DNA of 64,000 bases, from contig CM066033.1 in NCBI GenBank assembly GCA_033557465.1, positions 1,246,773,523-1,246,837,522 on the forward strand, in the 5' to 3' direction. The notes beneath the pieces were generated by a model. That model saw only the letters and a program-made list of their open reading frames with translations, was not told where the DNA came from and did not search any database. This document shows, in pieces, positions 29,406-40,317 of the stretch. Numbering within the stretch: position 1 is the stretch's first letter; each line of letters opens with the position of its first letter. Source of the DNA: Ichthyophis bannanicus (taxonomy: Eukaryota > Chordata > Amphibia > Gymnophiona > Ichthyophiidae). A program made the position numbers and the translations under genes.

Positions 29406-32020
29406 TTGGGGCCTCCTCCCCCTCCTCGGGTCCTAGAAAACAACAATGAAAGGACGGGGGTCCAGGGGGATGGGCTGCCGGTGGGCGGTCGTCTACGGCA
29501 GTTCCTCCCAGCCTGGACCCCGGGTCACGTCCGACCAATGGGTCTTAGAGGTGATCAGAGACGGCTATGCTCTCGAATTTGCAAAGCAAATACTTCCTGC
29601 CTTTGTTCAGTCTCCCTGCGGTTCTTCTGCAAAGAGGACGGCAATAGATGCAACCCTTGCCTGACTATTAGTGCTCGGGGCCGTAGTCCCAGTACCTCCA
29701 GACCAGTGCGGTACTGGTCGGTACTCGATTTACTTCGTGGTACCAAAGAAGGAAGGGTCCTTTCGCCCGATCCTGGATCTAAAGCAGGTCAATCGCTGTC
29801 TCAGAGTCCCACACTTCCGGATGGAAACCCTACGGTCAGTCATAGCAGCCGTAAGGGGCGGAGAGTTCCTGACGTCTCTCGATTTGACAGAAGCCTACTT
29901 GCATATACCGGTCAGGAAGTCCCACCAACAGTTCCTGAGATTCGCAGTGCCAAGAGGCCACTTTCAATTCCAGGCTCTGCCCTTCGGCCTAGCTACAGCT
30001 CCAAGGACTTTCACCAAGGTGATGGTGGTAGTAGCGGCTTCCCTACGGAAAGAGGGAATCCTAGTGCACCCTTATCTGGACGATTGGCTGATCAGGGCAA
30101 AGTCGGAAGAGGAAAGTCGCTCGGCAACTGCCAGAGTGGTTCAAGTTCTAGAAGAGTTGGGGTGGGTCATCAATCGAGCAAAAAGCAGGATGACTCCCTC
30201 CCAGGAACTCGAGTATCTCGGAGCAAGGTTCGACACCAGCAGAGACAGAGTATTCCTGTCCCGAACGAGATCCAGGGACCTAAGGCTCCTAGTCACGCAG
30301 TTTCTGGGCAGACGAATCCCCTCAGCGTGGCATTATCTTCAGGTACTGGGAACTATGGTGGCAGCGATAGAAGTAGTGCCATGGGCCAGGGCTCACATGC
30401 GGCCGTTGCAGCGGGCCCTATTGCGTCGGTGGTCCCCCCAGCATCATCCTGTGGCCATGCAGTTACCCTGCACTCCGCGGACCAAACGGTCCCTCCTCTG
30501 GTGGCGGTGCCCAAGGAATCTAGGTCGCGGGATGCCCCTCGAGCCCCATCAGTGGTTACTGTTGACGACGGATGCCAGTCTGGCGGGATGGGGAGCTCAC
30601 TGCGAGGACCAGTTCGTCCAGGGTCGCTGGACGCCGTTGGAGTCTCTCTGGCCCATCAACAGACTGGAATTGAGGGCCGTCATCCTAGCGCTCAAGTCTC
30701 TCGAGTCCTTAGTGCAAAGAAGAGCAGTTCGCGTTCTCTCCGACAATGTCACCGCGGTGGCTTACATCAACCACGAGGGCGGCACCAGCAGTCCCGCCTT
30801 GGAAAAGGAGGTGGACGCTCTGTTCCAATGGGTGGAGGTTCGGTTGGAAGCGCTTTCAGCTCAACACGTGGCCGGCTCGGACAACGTCACGGCCGATTAC
30901 CTCAGCAGGTGCCAGATAGACCACGGGGAGTGGGAACTGGAGCAGGAGATCTTCGACCAAATAGTTGCCCGTTGGGGACTCCCAGTCATGGATCTCATGG
31001 CACGGTTCTCGTCCGCCAAGGTGGATCGCTTCTTCAGTCGGCGGAAGGAAAGAATGTCCGAAGGCCTGGATGCCCTGTCCCAGAAGTGGCCTCCGGAAGG
31101 TCTTCTCTATGTGTTCCCTCCTTGGGCCCTTATCGGAAAGGTTCTCCAGCGGGTGGAGCCTCACCAGGGTTTGGTAATTCTCATAGCCCCGGACTGGCCT
31201 CGCCGCCCCTGGTATGCGGATCTGGTGAGGTTGATCACCGACCAGCCTTGGCGACTTCCCTGCAGAAGGGACCTACTGAGGCAAGGCCCGGTTCGGATGC
31301 CTCACGTGGATCGATTCTCGCTTACGGCATGGCTATTGAGAGGGCGCGGCTCCTGAAACGAGGGTACTCAGGAGCGGTGATCTCGACACTGTTGAATGCT
31401 AAGAAGCGCTCGACCTGTCTCTCCTATGTAAGAGTTTGGCGCAACTTCGAAGCGTGGTGTGCGGAACACCGAAGGAAACCTCTTTTGGCCTCGGTTCCGG
31501 AGATTCTAGAATTCTTACAGGCGGGTTTTGACAAGGGTCGTGCATAGTTCCTTAAGAGTACAGCTGGCCGCCATCGCTTGCTATAGAGGTAAGGTCCGCG
31601 GTAAGTCCCTTGGGGCCCACACGGACGTATCCAGGTTCCTAAGAGCGGTTAGACGGCTGCGTCCTCAACGGAGGGCGGTCATCCCCCCTTGGGACCTCAA
31701 CCTAGTGCTAAACGCCTTGATCAGGGAACCCTTTGAGCCAGTAAAGAGGGCCTCCTTAAAGGATCTAACCCTGAAAACGGTTTTTCTGGTCGCTATTTGT
31801 TCGGCCAGGCGAATATCAGAATTACAGGCGCTGTCTGTTCAGCCCCCCTTTCTATTCTTTCTCAAGGACAAGGTAGTCCTGCGCACGGTTCCTTCCTTCT
31901 TGCCCAAGGTTATCTCTCCTTTTCATGTGAACCAGACAGTTACTCTCCCGGCCTTCCCGGCCGACAGGCAGGAGGGTAGAGACAGCAATCTTCGCCTTCT
32001 AGACGTCCAGAGGGCCTTGA
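29406..32020 (+). pseudogene. Overlapping frame leading into the tyrosine recombinase of DIRS C
   Basis: The frame at -1 to pol is open for 713 codons (29406-31547), covering almost the whole RT/RNase H gene. It then encodes the recombinase N-terminus: GSILAYGMAIERARLLKRGY, CLSYVRVWRNFEAWC. A frame change near 31535 leads to 31528-32020 with VIPPWDLNLVLNALI, the first catalytic Arg in CSARRISELQAL (about 31800) and LPKVISPFHVNQTV. The HxxR and Tyr parts are missing by truncation near 32020. The overlapped stretch is rich in Ser, Gly, Arg and Pro. Long overlap of RT and recombinase frames is known in DIRS elements; whether this stretch is translated is unknown. Confidence 0.75.
29446..31356 (+). 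pseudogene. RT / RNase H polyprotein of DIRS C, one stop
   Basis: One frame runs from about 29446 to 31356 with a single TGA at 29662-29664. The N-terminal block WVLEVIRDGYALEFAKQILP precedes the stop. The 561 residues after it carry YFVVPKKEGSFRPILDLKQV, SLDLTEAYLHIPV, LPFGLATAPRTFTK and the catalytic YLDDW (residues 135-139 of that part). RNase H follows, with Asp301 (TTDAS), Glu333 (LELRA), Asp358 (SDN) and Asp409 (ADYLSR). The C-terminal block (LPVMDLMARFSS, LLYVFPPWALI, ILIAPDWPRRPWY) lies where a methyltransferase-like domain has been reported in DIRS elements; I cannot confirm that identity. It reverse-transcribes the element RNA. Apart from the stop it is intact. Confidence 0.9.
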
Positions 32021-33371
32021 AGCGTTCTACCTGCTATGTTTTCATTCCAGTATGGCATGGTGCCCCAATACTATTTTTAAATTACCTTGTTGAACTTTTG
32101 GTGGAGCTAGTCCAGAAAGTCTTGCAGGTCTCAGGCTGTGGTTGAGAAGTGACATAGACTTCCTTCTACCGGTACATCTTTTCCTTGACGCCTCTTGCAC
32201 TCAGTGCCTAGCATCATTACCTCCCAAGTGACCTAATGTTTGAGGAGGGGGGGTGAGAGGATGTCATGGTTTGACAATAACTGAAATTATTATTGTCATT
32301 TGTACAGTGCACAATAGGTATCTATATCTCAGAGCCTTGCACTTGTCCTGTCTTATTACTGACTTGCATTCTTCTTATCGCCTGCTCACTGATTTGCTTC
32401 CATTAGTGAGTTGTCACTTCTGTCACAGTGATCATCCTCTTTACAATGTTGGAGAGGGAAAGGATGCAAATAGCATCTTGCAGGCATTAAAGAGAGTCCA
32501 TGGTTACCAGAGACTGCTTCCTGTTAGCTTGTTTTATTGTTCAGTTGGCATCACAGGGCATTTTAAGAACTCGCTAAGCCCCATGAACGTACGTGTGTGT
32601 GTGTGTCGAAGTCAAAGAGCTAGAACTATGACATCATTAAGACTTGGTATGTGCTGCTACACAAGTTCAGTGATAATAAGGAGAGAGGGAAGTTTTTGTG
32701 AATAAGTACCTCCCCCTTGTAGAATAAAAGAAATCTGCTGAGGCAAGGGGAATAATGCTAGCTTTTAAAACGTGTTGATGCTTTTCCCTGAATTTCAATG
32801 GTCCGTATCTTCATTTGGGGCATGGAAATTTGGGATGTATGTCTGTTCTTGCCAGATGATTCAGGAAAACAATGCACTGACCTGGCAAACTGGACAGCTC
32901 CATACTAATGACAAACATCTGAACATGCTGTATATCATGCTTTATTATTCTGAAAGCTGAACATGATTTTTAAAACAAGTCGCCATCCTTACAGCCCAAT
33001 AATAGCTGACAATTCTACTAATAAAAGTATTTTTATAGAAACCAATACATGGTGACTTAAGTGCTCAGTAACTCCTGCCTCCTTATCGCTCCAAGCCAGG
33101 TCAACCCAAGCTTCAGCATTGCTTGTGAGATTTCTTTCTGCTCAAGTCCCTGAGGGAAAAAGGAAGCTTATGTGCAGTGTTGTCTCCTACTGCAACTGTG
33201 ATTAATGGCCCTCTGGACAGGTGTGGAGTTTTTAGCTGTTATTTCATTCTTATGCAGGACCAGATTTAAGATTCTGGCATCCTTAGATAAGACCGGGAGG
33301 GTGAGTACTGGGAACCTCCACTGGAACTCTGAGAACCAAAGGGGTCCCCCTGGAGACTGGAAATCAGGGAG
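32021..33371 (+). other. Intronic sequence without recognised genes
   Basis: No element termini or coding domains are seen. A short GTGT run lies at about 32591-32606. One 150-codon open frame (32253-32705) has no recognisable motif and no splice context I trust. Confidence 0.5.
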
Positions 33372-33502
33372 CTTAATGAGAGCCCTTTATCAAAGTCACC
33401 TTGAAAAAAAGATCAGGGCGATGGTAAATTGGCCCACTGGGGAGAGAGCTTGTGCTCCTTACACCACATCTCAGAGCGATACCAAACCGAAGCATACGCC
33501 AG
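33372..33502 (-). pseudogene. DIRS D recombinase fragment on the minus strand
   Basis: The minus-strand reading gives YASVWYRSEMWCKEHKLSP and then FFQGDFDKGLSLSSL, matching YVRVWRNFEAWCAEHRRKP and FLQAGFDKG of copy C. It is the continuation of the recombinase N-terminus at 36657-36905, separated from it by the LINE at 33503-36656. Confidence 0.7.
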
Positions 33503-33799
33503 GTATTTATTTATTTATTTATTTGCAGTCTCTTTTATACCGTGCTATTCGACATCAGTGCGGTTTACAATGAACATAAGAGTTGCACATCTCAATTTCG
33601 TGATTTGTGCTTACAGTGAAACAGATATAATAACTTGGGTATACATTAAACAGGAAAATTAAACTTGGGTATGCATTAAGCAGGTATAACAGGTAAAATA
33701 GGGTATAAATAACCAGTCCCTTAACAAGGAGACACGATGAATAAATACAGTCTACTTTATGCAACAATATAATGAGTTATGCAGCACTGCATAAGTTTC

Positions 33800-35512
33800 T
33801 CATGGTGGTTGGAGGGGAAGGTGTGATTGCGAGTGATCAGTCTGGGAATGTGACGTGCATGAGTTTGAGGTGCTGCATTGAGATGTGAGAGTGGGTGAGT
33901 GTGGGGAGAAGACTGCATCATTGTAGTGATGAAGAAAGAGGTGCCGTTTCAGTGCCTTCCTAAATTGGGAGAGTTCACTGATGGTTCTGATAGTTGCTGG
34001 TAGTGCGTTCCAGCAGGATGGAGCAAAGAAGGAGAAGGCTCTGGATCTAGTGAATTGAGAACACTTCGTGCTTGCCTTAGGTAATATGAGAGTATTTGCG
34101 GCATTCGATCTCCTTGCTCGATTGGGAAGTGTGATTGAAATTAGATCAGTAATGGCAGTAGCAGGGTGTTTATTGATGGCTTTATGGGTCATAATTAGGA
34201 TCTTGAATGAGATCCTGGCTTGTATGGGTAGCCAGTGCAATTGTTTTAGTATTGGGGTAATATGAGAACTTCTTGAGGCTCCATGAAGGATTCTTGCAGC
34301 TGAATTCATTGCAAGTTGTAAGGGGTTAGTCGTGCACTTAGGTAGACCATACAAGATCGCATTGGCATAGTCAAAGTGAGGCATTATTAGGGCCTGAAAG
34401 ACAGTTCGGAAGTCATCAGGTTCTAACTGTTGACGCAAATTGCGGAGGGTCCGGATTTTATGGTACACCGACTTTGTTATGTTTTTGATATGAGCCTTCA
34501 TATTAAGTTGCTGATCAAGCGTTACACCTAGGTATCTTACTGTAGTCTTGCATATGATCTCTGCGTCGCGAACCTTGATAGACAGGGGTGGAGTAAAAGC
34601 TGGATTCCTGGTTACGAAGAGGGCTTCTGTCTTTTTGAAATTTAACTTAAGCATTTGTGCATTTAGCCAGTCTGTGACAGCGTCAAAGCACCTGATAAGT
34701 GGGGATAGTTCAAGATGTTCTGTCGAAATTGGCATGTACATCAAGACGTCGTCAGCATAGACCAGGCAGTTGATATTAAATGATTGGATGAGATCACAAA
34801 TGGGTTGCATATAGACATTGAATAGCAAGGCGGATAGAGATGAGCCCTGTGGAACACCTTTAGTTTGGGGGAAGGAATCGGAGTTGGAGGGGCCAGAACG
34901 GACATGTTGCCAGCGATCAGTGAGGTATGAAGCGCACCATGACAAAGCTGAAGCTTGAACTCCCTTCTCTCTGAGGCGTAGCAGGAGAACTTCGTGGTCT
35001 ACGGTGTCGAATGCGGCAGCAATGTCCATGAAGATCAGTGCAAAGCCTTGTCTGATGTTATCGAGACCTAAGGTTATGGTGTTGAATAAGGTTGTGAGTA
35101 ATGTTTCAACACCATGTGCTTCGCGAAATCCATGCTGGCAGGGATGCAGGGGTGCATTAGTATCTATGTGATCTTGTAATTGGCGTTGGGTAATCTTTTC
35201 AATGATTTTCGATAGGAGAGGTATGCTGGAGATAGGCCTGTAGGATTCCATCATCGAAGGGTCCAACTTACTGTTTTTTAGGAGTGGTCTGATAGCCGTC
35301 TGTTTCAGGCTTCGAGGAAATGTTCCAGTAGAGAACGATACATCAATCAATTTGGATAGGAATGGGCTGAGCTCGGCACGCAGGGCCTTTATCCAGGGAG
35401 CTGGACACGGATCGGAGGGTGCTGTTGTAGTGTTTATGTTTAGGATAGTGTCTTGAATGACTCTGTCAGATGGAGTAGAAAATGATGTGATAGTGTTTTG
35501 GGACCCACTCAA
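33800..35512 (-). CDS. L2-like LINE reverse transcriptase, 570 codons open
   Basis: An uninterrupted frame covers the linker, RT and C-terminal region. RT motifs: [57 protein letters not shown] and LVYADDVLMYM with the catalytic aspartate pair (about 34755). The C-terminal block is PILKQLHWLPIQARISFKIL. The enzyme copies LINE RNA at the nicked target. The frame joins the endonuclease frame by one shift near 35510, so a single lesion separates this from a complete ORF2 over the retained length. Its tail match to the SINEs makes this LINE type their likely driver. Confidence 0.88.
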   Translation of the reverse strand: MSGSQNTITSFSTPSDRVIQDTILNINTTTAPSDPCPAPWIKALRAELSPFLSKLIDVSFSTGTFPRSLKQTAIRPLLKNSKLDPSMMESYRPISSIPLLSKIIEKITQRQLQDHIDTNAPLHPCQHGFREAHGVETLLTTLFNTITLGLDNIRQGFALIFMDIAAAFDTVDHEVLLLRLREKGVQASALSWCASYLTDRWQHVRSGPSNSDSFPQTKGVPQGSSLSALLFNVYMQPICDLIQSFNINCLVYADDVLMYMPISTEHLELSPLIRCFDAVTDWLNAQMLKLNFKKTEALFVTRNPAFTPPLSIKVRDAEIICKTTVRYLGVTLDQQLNMKAHIKNITKSVYHKIRTLRNLRQQLEPDDFRTVFQALIMPHFDYANAILYGLPKCTTNPLQLAMNSAARILHGASRSSHITPILKQLHWLPIQARISFKILIMTHKAINKHPATAITDLISITLPNRARRSNAANTLILPKASTKCSQFTRSRAFSFFAPSCWNALPATIRTISELSQFRKALKRHLFLHHYNDAVFSPHSPTLTSQCSTSNSCTSHSQTDHSQSHLPLQPP

Positions 35513-36656
35513 GAAATGACCAAGAGGAGGTTGTGGGATGGAGAAAGGTTGGCTGGTATGGGGGGCTTAGCAGTGTGGGCAAGCTGATTACTTTTCTTAC
35601 GCAAGTAATAAGCATATTCTTGTGAGTCTGGGTAGGGTAAGTTCTCTTGAGATGGCTCCTTTGCTAGAGATTTCACAATTTGGAAAAGCTCGTGGGGTTT
35701 GTTCAAGGAGCGTTGTAGTCTTTTTGCATGATATTGTTTCATACTTGATGCTACAGATAACCGATGTTTTCCTAATTGTGCTGTGAATGCCTCATGGCTC
35801 TCAGCTGTTCTTGATCGTCGCCAGCGTCTCTCAAGTCGTCTGAGTTGAAGGAGCAAATTACGTAGTTCTTGGGAGTACCATGGGGCATTCTTTTTCTTAT
35901 GTGGTGCTTTGTTCGTGGTAGGTGAGTGGATCACGGCATCTAGGCTTGAGTTCCAAGCGGTGACCATGTCATCGAGGCTTTGAAGAGGAGGGTCAAATAG
36001 ATTGTGTGTCCTCTTTAGAATATCTTCTCTGTTAAAAGGGTGGAAACGTTTTAAATGTTCTGATATGGGTTTATCTTCAGGTATGGATTTGGAGGAGTTG
36101 GTGCAAATTGGAATCTGGAATCTTATCAGGAAGTGATCCGACCAGGGAACCGCACTTACGTTTAGGTGAGACTGGTACAAATGTGTGAGGGCTGTTTGTG
36201 GTGCAAAGATAAGATCAAGTGAGTTGCCTTTTATATGGGTAGGGATATCAACAAGTTGAACATAGCCTAGATCACTGAGAGCATCAATAAAGGCATTGGT
36301 GTGGCTGTCCTGAATGACTGGGAGGTTGAGGTCACCTAATATCCAGTTTAGAGTATGCGAATTCGTGGTGTTGCAAGCAAGATCAATTATTGTTGCTAAG
36401 TCATCTGGAGATGAAGATGGAGTTCTATAGAGCAAGTTAATAGTGATTTGCTTATTTGTAATGGTAACAGAGTCAAGGGTAGAGGTGCTGCTTGAGGCGG
36501 CAAGCCGAAATTTGAGGTCGGCTTTTGTTAGGATAAGTACTCCTCCGCAACGACGGTCAGCTCTGTGACAAGAGTGGACTGAGAAATTAGGCGGGACACA
36601 CTGGTGAAGGAACACGGCGTCAGCGGCTGAAAGCCATGTCTCGGTGACACATAGGT
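35509..36656 (-). pseudogene. L2-like LINE endonuclease domain (start missing)
   Basis: The open minus-strand frame begins at the truncation with VTETWLSAADAVFLHQCVPP. It carries RCGGVLILTKADLKF, ITINLLYRTPSSSP, WILGDLNLPVI (about 36335), NSLDLIF and PWSDHFLIRF, the blocks of an AP-type endonuclease, followed by a basic linker (APWYSQELRNLLLQLRRLER). It ends at a stop at 35509-35511, where the RT frame takes over after a one-base shift. The first catalytic region is partly lost. Confidence 0.82.
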
Positions 36657-36905
36657 AGACTTATGTCTTACTTTTGAGAGAGTGGAAACTACTGCCAAAG
36701 AGTATCCCTTGCACTTCAGATCACATCTCTCATGGGCCAAGTCGTAAGTGAGAATTGATCCAGGTCTTCCAGAAAACAGGTCCTTGAAGGAGAAGACCAC
36801 TCCCCTCTTGCAAGGGCAGGGGCTGCTCCACCTATCAATGATGCTATGCACAGAGCCTCTTTTGGAGGTCTTGGCACAACAAGATCCTCTCCATTTGGGC
36901 GGCTT
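36657..36905 (-). pseudogene. DIRS D: end of pol and start of recombinase, minus strand
   Basis: The minus-strand reading GSILTYDLAHERCDLKCKGY and SLAVVSTLSKVRHKST parallels GSILAYGMAIERARLLKRGY and SGAVISTLLNAKKRST of copy C. In the next frame DQFSLTTWPMRD parallels the pol end VDRFSLTAWLLRG. It is degraded and belongs with 33372-33502 and 36906-37545. Confidence 0.7.
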
Positions 36906-37545
36906 TGATAAGACTCTCATTAAGCTCCCTGAAGGTTCATGTTACGGCTCTGGCATGCTTTCAGGGGTTGGTAAGGGGCACACTGTGGCCTCTCACCTTC
37001 ATGTTTTGCACTTTCTCAAGGAAATGAGACATTTGCGCCCCTGTGTTCATCCTGTTATCTTGCCCTGGGATCTAGCTCTGGTCTTTTGGGCATTGATGGG
37101 GGTCTCCCTTTGAGCCCTTGAAAAGAGCTACTTGGAAAGATTTGTTCCTTAAGGTAGTCTTTTTGGTTGTTTGTTTGACTGGGCATGTCATGGAGCTACA
37201 AGCTATCTTGTAGAGACCCCTATTTGGCCACCTTAGTGGAAACCAAATTGATCCAGCTTGTTCTCCCATTCTTGCCCAAGGTGGTGTCAGCCATTCATGT
37301 CAATCAGGTGGTGTATCTCCTGGCTTTTTCCTCAGCTCAATGTCAGGGTAAGGATAAGGACCTCCAACTGGTGGATGTTTGCAGGGTGTTGCTGTGTTAC
37401 TTGAAAGTCACTAACTCCTTTCATAAATCTGATAGGCTGTTTGTGTTGGTTGCTGGCTCATGTAAGGGTGAGGTAGCTTTCAAGGTCACCCTGGGGTGCT
37501 GGGTTAAGGGTGCAGTGGTCTCCACTTGCCTTATAAGGGGGTAAG
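36906..37545 (+). pseudogene. DIRS D recombinase, middle part, plus strand
   Basis: Interrupted frames give LKVHVTALACFQGLVRGTL, PFEPLKRATWKDLFLKVVFL and (37185-37544) LPFLPKVVSAIHVNQVVYLL and DLQLVDVCRVLLCYLK, matching the recombinase of copies B and C. The first Arg motif is worn (TGHVMELQAI). It ends at the left repeat of DIRS E, so E lies within this gene. Confidence 0.7.
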
Positions 37546-37560
37546 TCTGTGGCAGAGGGC

Positions 37561-37720
37561 ATCTCCAGGAACAAGCAGGAATGTAGTCTTCACATATGGG
37601 TATCGTCTGTGCGGGAACGCTCCCCAGCGTCCAATAGGAACGCTTTTGGGAGCATCCCTCAGCACATGCGTGCTGCCTTCCCGCCTTTCCAACTTCCCTC
37701 TTCAGTTCTTCGTTTTCCGC
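37561..37720 (+). repeat. Left inverted terminal repeat of DIRS E
   Basis: It shares tctccaggaacaagcaggaa and gggaacgctccccagcgtcc with copies A and B. The ggtaccg palindrome is partly deleted here (gggtatcgtctgtgc). Confidence 0.85.
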
Positions 37721-37948
37721 AGAGCTGACAGGACACATACCCTGTCACCGCAGAAAATTTCTCCTTTAAACTTCTTTCTTGTGGTCGCGTCTGCCTCCGC
37801 ACGACACCTACTGGTACCATCGGTTCTTTTTTTCTTTCTTTAAAAAAAAAAAAATATATATATATACTTCTAAACGGTTTCTCTTCAGAAACTTTTCTTT
37901 TCGGTGCTCGGCGCCATTTTGGGCATTAGGCCCCATTTTTCCTAAAAC

Positions 37949-39800
37949 ATGGAAAAAACAGCTAGTGGTTTTAAGAAATGTACTAAGTGTGGCGGTACCA
38001 TTTCCATCACCGACACCCATGACTGGTGTCTCAAATGTTTAGACCCTGACCATTCTCCATCTGAGTGTCTCTCTTGCATGGGGATGACTAAAAGAGGAAG
38101 ACAGAACCGAGCTGCAAAGCTGGGTACTCTCTTTTCTTCGGATGCCAGGTCTATTGCATCAATGTCTTCAAGAGCCTCATCTTCCTCCCATGGATCTCAG
38201 GTAACTAAACATAAGAGCCGGTCCTTGAAGGGTAGCTCTCCTTCAAAGCATCAAGAGGCCATTGGCATTACCCTTGAGGGAACTACACCGGCAAAACAGC
38301 CCCGGCAGGAGGCTTCGGCCTCCAAAGCATCAACGGGGTTCCAGGATGTTCTCAAGGCCTCGACCTCGACAGAACTACTGGTGCCATGCTCAGGGGTTTC
38401 GGCCGCTTGTACCGATACCCAGGCATCGGCAGCGTCGATAGACCAGAGATTCCTCGCTATCAAACGCAGTCTTGCAGCTCTCCTTACAGCTGCGGTACCG
38501 TTGACACCGACGGTTCAATGGGCACCGGTACAGACACTGATACCGATGCCGATACTGATGCCGGTACCGACACCAATGCCGGTACCAGCACTGACGTACC
38601 GACCCCGGTGGGAATGTCTCCCATGCCGACTTTTGCTGTCATCGATAGATCGGTACCAGACCAACTCGGTACCGACTTCGATCGATACCGAGACCGTGCT
38701 TTGCATGAACATCGGGATCAGAGATACTTCGAATCCTCTGATTCTGATGACTCTGATAATTCTGCCGGTTCCAGAGTGTTTCTCCCGGAAGACTCCTCTT
38801 CTCTCCAACGCAGAATGTCTCCTCCGGAAGACATGTCCTTTCAGGATTTTATTCGTGATGTGGCCTGAGGCCTTTCAATCACAGTAGCTCCTGAAAAATA
38901 GCCTAGAGCAAAGGAATTGGAAATTCTCCAATATCCTAAGGCTCCCAAGGAGGCAGCCACTCTGCCCATTCATGAAATTCTTCATGATTTGATGCTCAGA
39001 ATGTGGGAGACACCTTTGACCACATCTCCTCATTCTAGGAGACTTGATATCATGTATTGAGTTCTACCATGTCCTGGTTTTCAAAAGACTCAGCTGCCAC
39101 ACCATTCAATGGTAGTGGAGTCAGCCATGCGTAGGATGAAAAGTGCAAAGAGACATGCATCCAATCCTCCAGGTCGTGAATGCAGGACTCTTGATGCTTT
39201 TGGGCGTCGGACATTTCAGGCTTCCATACTTTCAGCTAGGATCAGCTCATATATTTTATAGATGGGAATGTTCCTCAAAGAGGTCACAGGAGATTTGGAG
39301 CTTCTGAGCCCCTTTCTCCCAGATGACAAATGACAAGACTTCCTTAATCTTGTCAAGCATGCCCAAGATGTTTCCAGTTTGTAAATCGTGCAGCCTTTGA
39401 CTGCTTTGAATGCATCAGCAGAACCTCTGCTATTGCCATTGGTGCACGTCGGATTGCCTGGCTTCAGGCATCAGACTTGGAGATTTGGGTACAGGATAAA
39501 TTAGGGAACATCCCTTGCAGAGGAGAAAACCTCTTTGGTAAGAATTGGCAGGAGAAGGCTAATGAGATAGATGCTGACAATATCACGTTAGATTGTCAAA
39601 ATCTACAGCCACTCCACCCAAAAAGAAACCGTATAAAAACCCCTCTTTCAGCAAAAAGAGGAAGTTTTATCCGTCCTATACCCAGCAAGGTCAGGGTCAA
39701 GTTGCCCAAAGGGGACAACAACAACAATCCAAACAACAAAAGAAGCCAAAAGGCCCGAGAGCTCAACCAGCTCCACAGGCTCAGCCCCCTCAAGGGCTTT
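37949..39800 (+). pseudogene. Gag-like ORF of DIRS E, broken
   Basis: It starts at the ATG at 37949 with FKKCTKCGGTISITDTHDWC then LKCLDPDH, the DIRS Gag zinc-binding block. The start frame runs to 38887. The core continues in a second frame from about 38500 through a Gly/Thr/Asp repeat (GTGTDTDTDADTDAGTDT) and SFQDFIRDVA, with stops at about 38866, 38900 and 39058, then LDAFGRRTFQASILSARI and a Lys/Gln-rich tail to about 39800. It is the best copy here for locating the Gag start of this subfamily. Confidence 0.8.
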
Positions 39801-39879
39801 GACTCCTTCCTAGAGAGCTTGGCCTTCCTGCCTCTGAAGGGTCCAGAAGCTCCAAACATTACAGGCAGGTTGTGTCATT

Positions 39880-40317
39880 TTGCCAACAGATGGCACCAAA
39901 TAACAGCAGAAAATTAAACTCTGTCCATTGTAGGAGAGGGGTACAAGCTTCATTTTCACAGCATGCCCCCTTCTACAATCGTAAGACAGTTCAATTCCCA
40001 AACCCCTGCAGACAATCTACTGGATCAAGAGGTCTCAACACTCCTTGCCCAAGAAGCAATAGAGGAAGTACCCATTCTCCATCAGGGTACAGGATTCTAT
40101 TCCCCCCTATTTTCTTATTCCAAAGAAAACAGGGGGACCTCAGAGAATTGAACAAATATCTGTTCCGAGAAAAGTTCAAAATGATTTCTCTGGGAACTCT
40201 TCTGCCATACCTTCAAAGTCAGGATTGACTTTGCTCTCTAGATCTAAAGGATGCATATACTCACATTCTGATCCATCCAGTTCTCAGAAAATTTACAGAA
40301 CACTGCCCTTTGTCTCT
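39880..40317 (+). pseudogene. RT N-terminal part of DIRS E
   Basis: Broken frames give EEVPILHQGTGFYSP, DLRELNKYLFREKFKMISLG and LLPYLQSQD followed by TGA (40226-40228) and LCSLDLKDAYTHILIHP. A small deletion joins SKENRG to DLREL, removing the YRPIL block. The TGA sits at the same codon as in copy B. Confidence 0.75.

Larger units (their letters stand above)
26940..32020 (+). mobile_element. DIRS-type retrotransposon, copy C (distinct family, 3'-truncated)
   Basis: Gag, RT/RNase H and recombinase follow in DIRS order, in GC-richer sequence than the neighbours. The termini differ from copies A, B, E and F. A leader with a stem-loop lies at 26991-27100. The recombinase stops being recognisable near 32020, before its HxxR and Tyr motifs, so the 3' end and right repeat are missing. 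It has the longest open frames of any DIRS copy here. The left limit is approximate. Confidence 0.85.
33503..36656 (-). mobile_element. L2-like LINE, 5'-truncated, well preserved
   Basis: The minus strand carries endonuclease and RT frames and ends with the tail gtaaaccgcactgatgtcga, cggtataaaagag and an AAATA run at 33503-33575. This tail is nearly identical to that of the SINEs at 1695-1974 and 49467-49762. The 5' end lies in the first endonuclease motif (VTETWLSAAD, about 36640). The copy is inserted in the DIRS D recombinase gene. Confidence 0.88.
33372..36905. other. Probable 3.5-kb micro-inversion within DIRS D
   Basis: The recombinase gene reads on the minus strand from 36905 to 36657, continues past the LINE at 33502-33372, then resumes on the plus strand at 36906. 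About 29 bp (ctctcattaagctccctg and neighbours) occurs at both borders in opposite orientation (about 33370-33400 and 36909-36935). Turning the segment round makes one continuous recombinase reading. Confidence 0.65.
37560..40317 (+). mobile_element. DIRS-type retrotransposon, copy E (3'-truncated)
   Basis: Left repeat, leader, Gag and the first part of pol match copy B closely. The copy stops near 40317 in the RT, where a LINE fragment begins, and there is no right repeat. It belongs to the same subfamily as A and B. Confidence 0.85.

Noticed and set aside
32253..32705. 150-codon open frame as a host gene
   Set aside because: No motif, biased composition or splice context; the length is compatible with chance in 64 kb.
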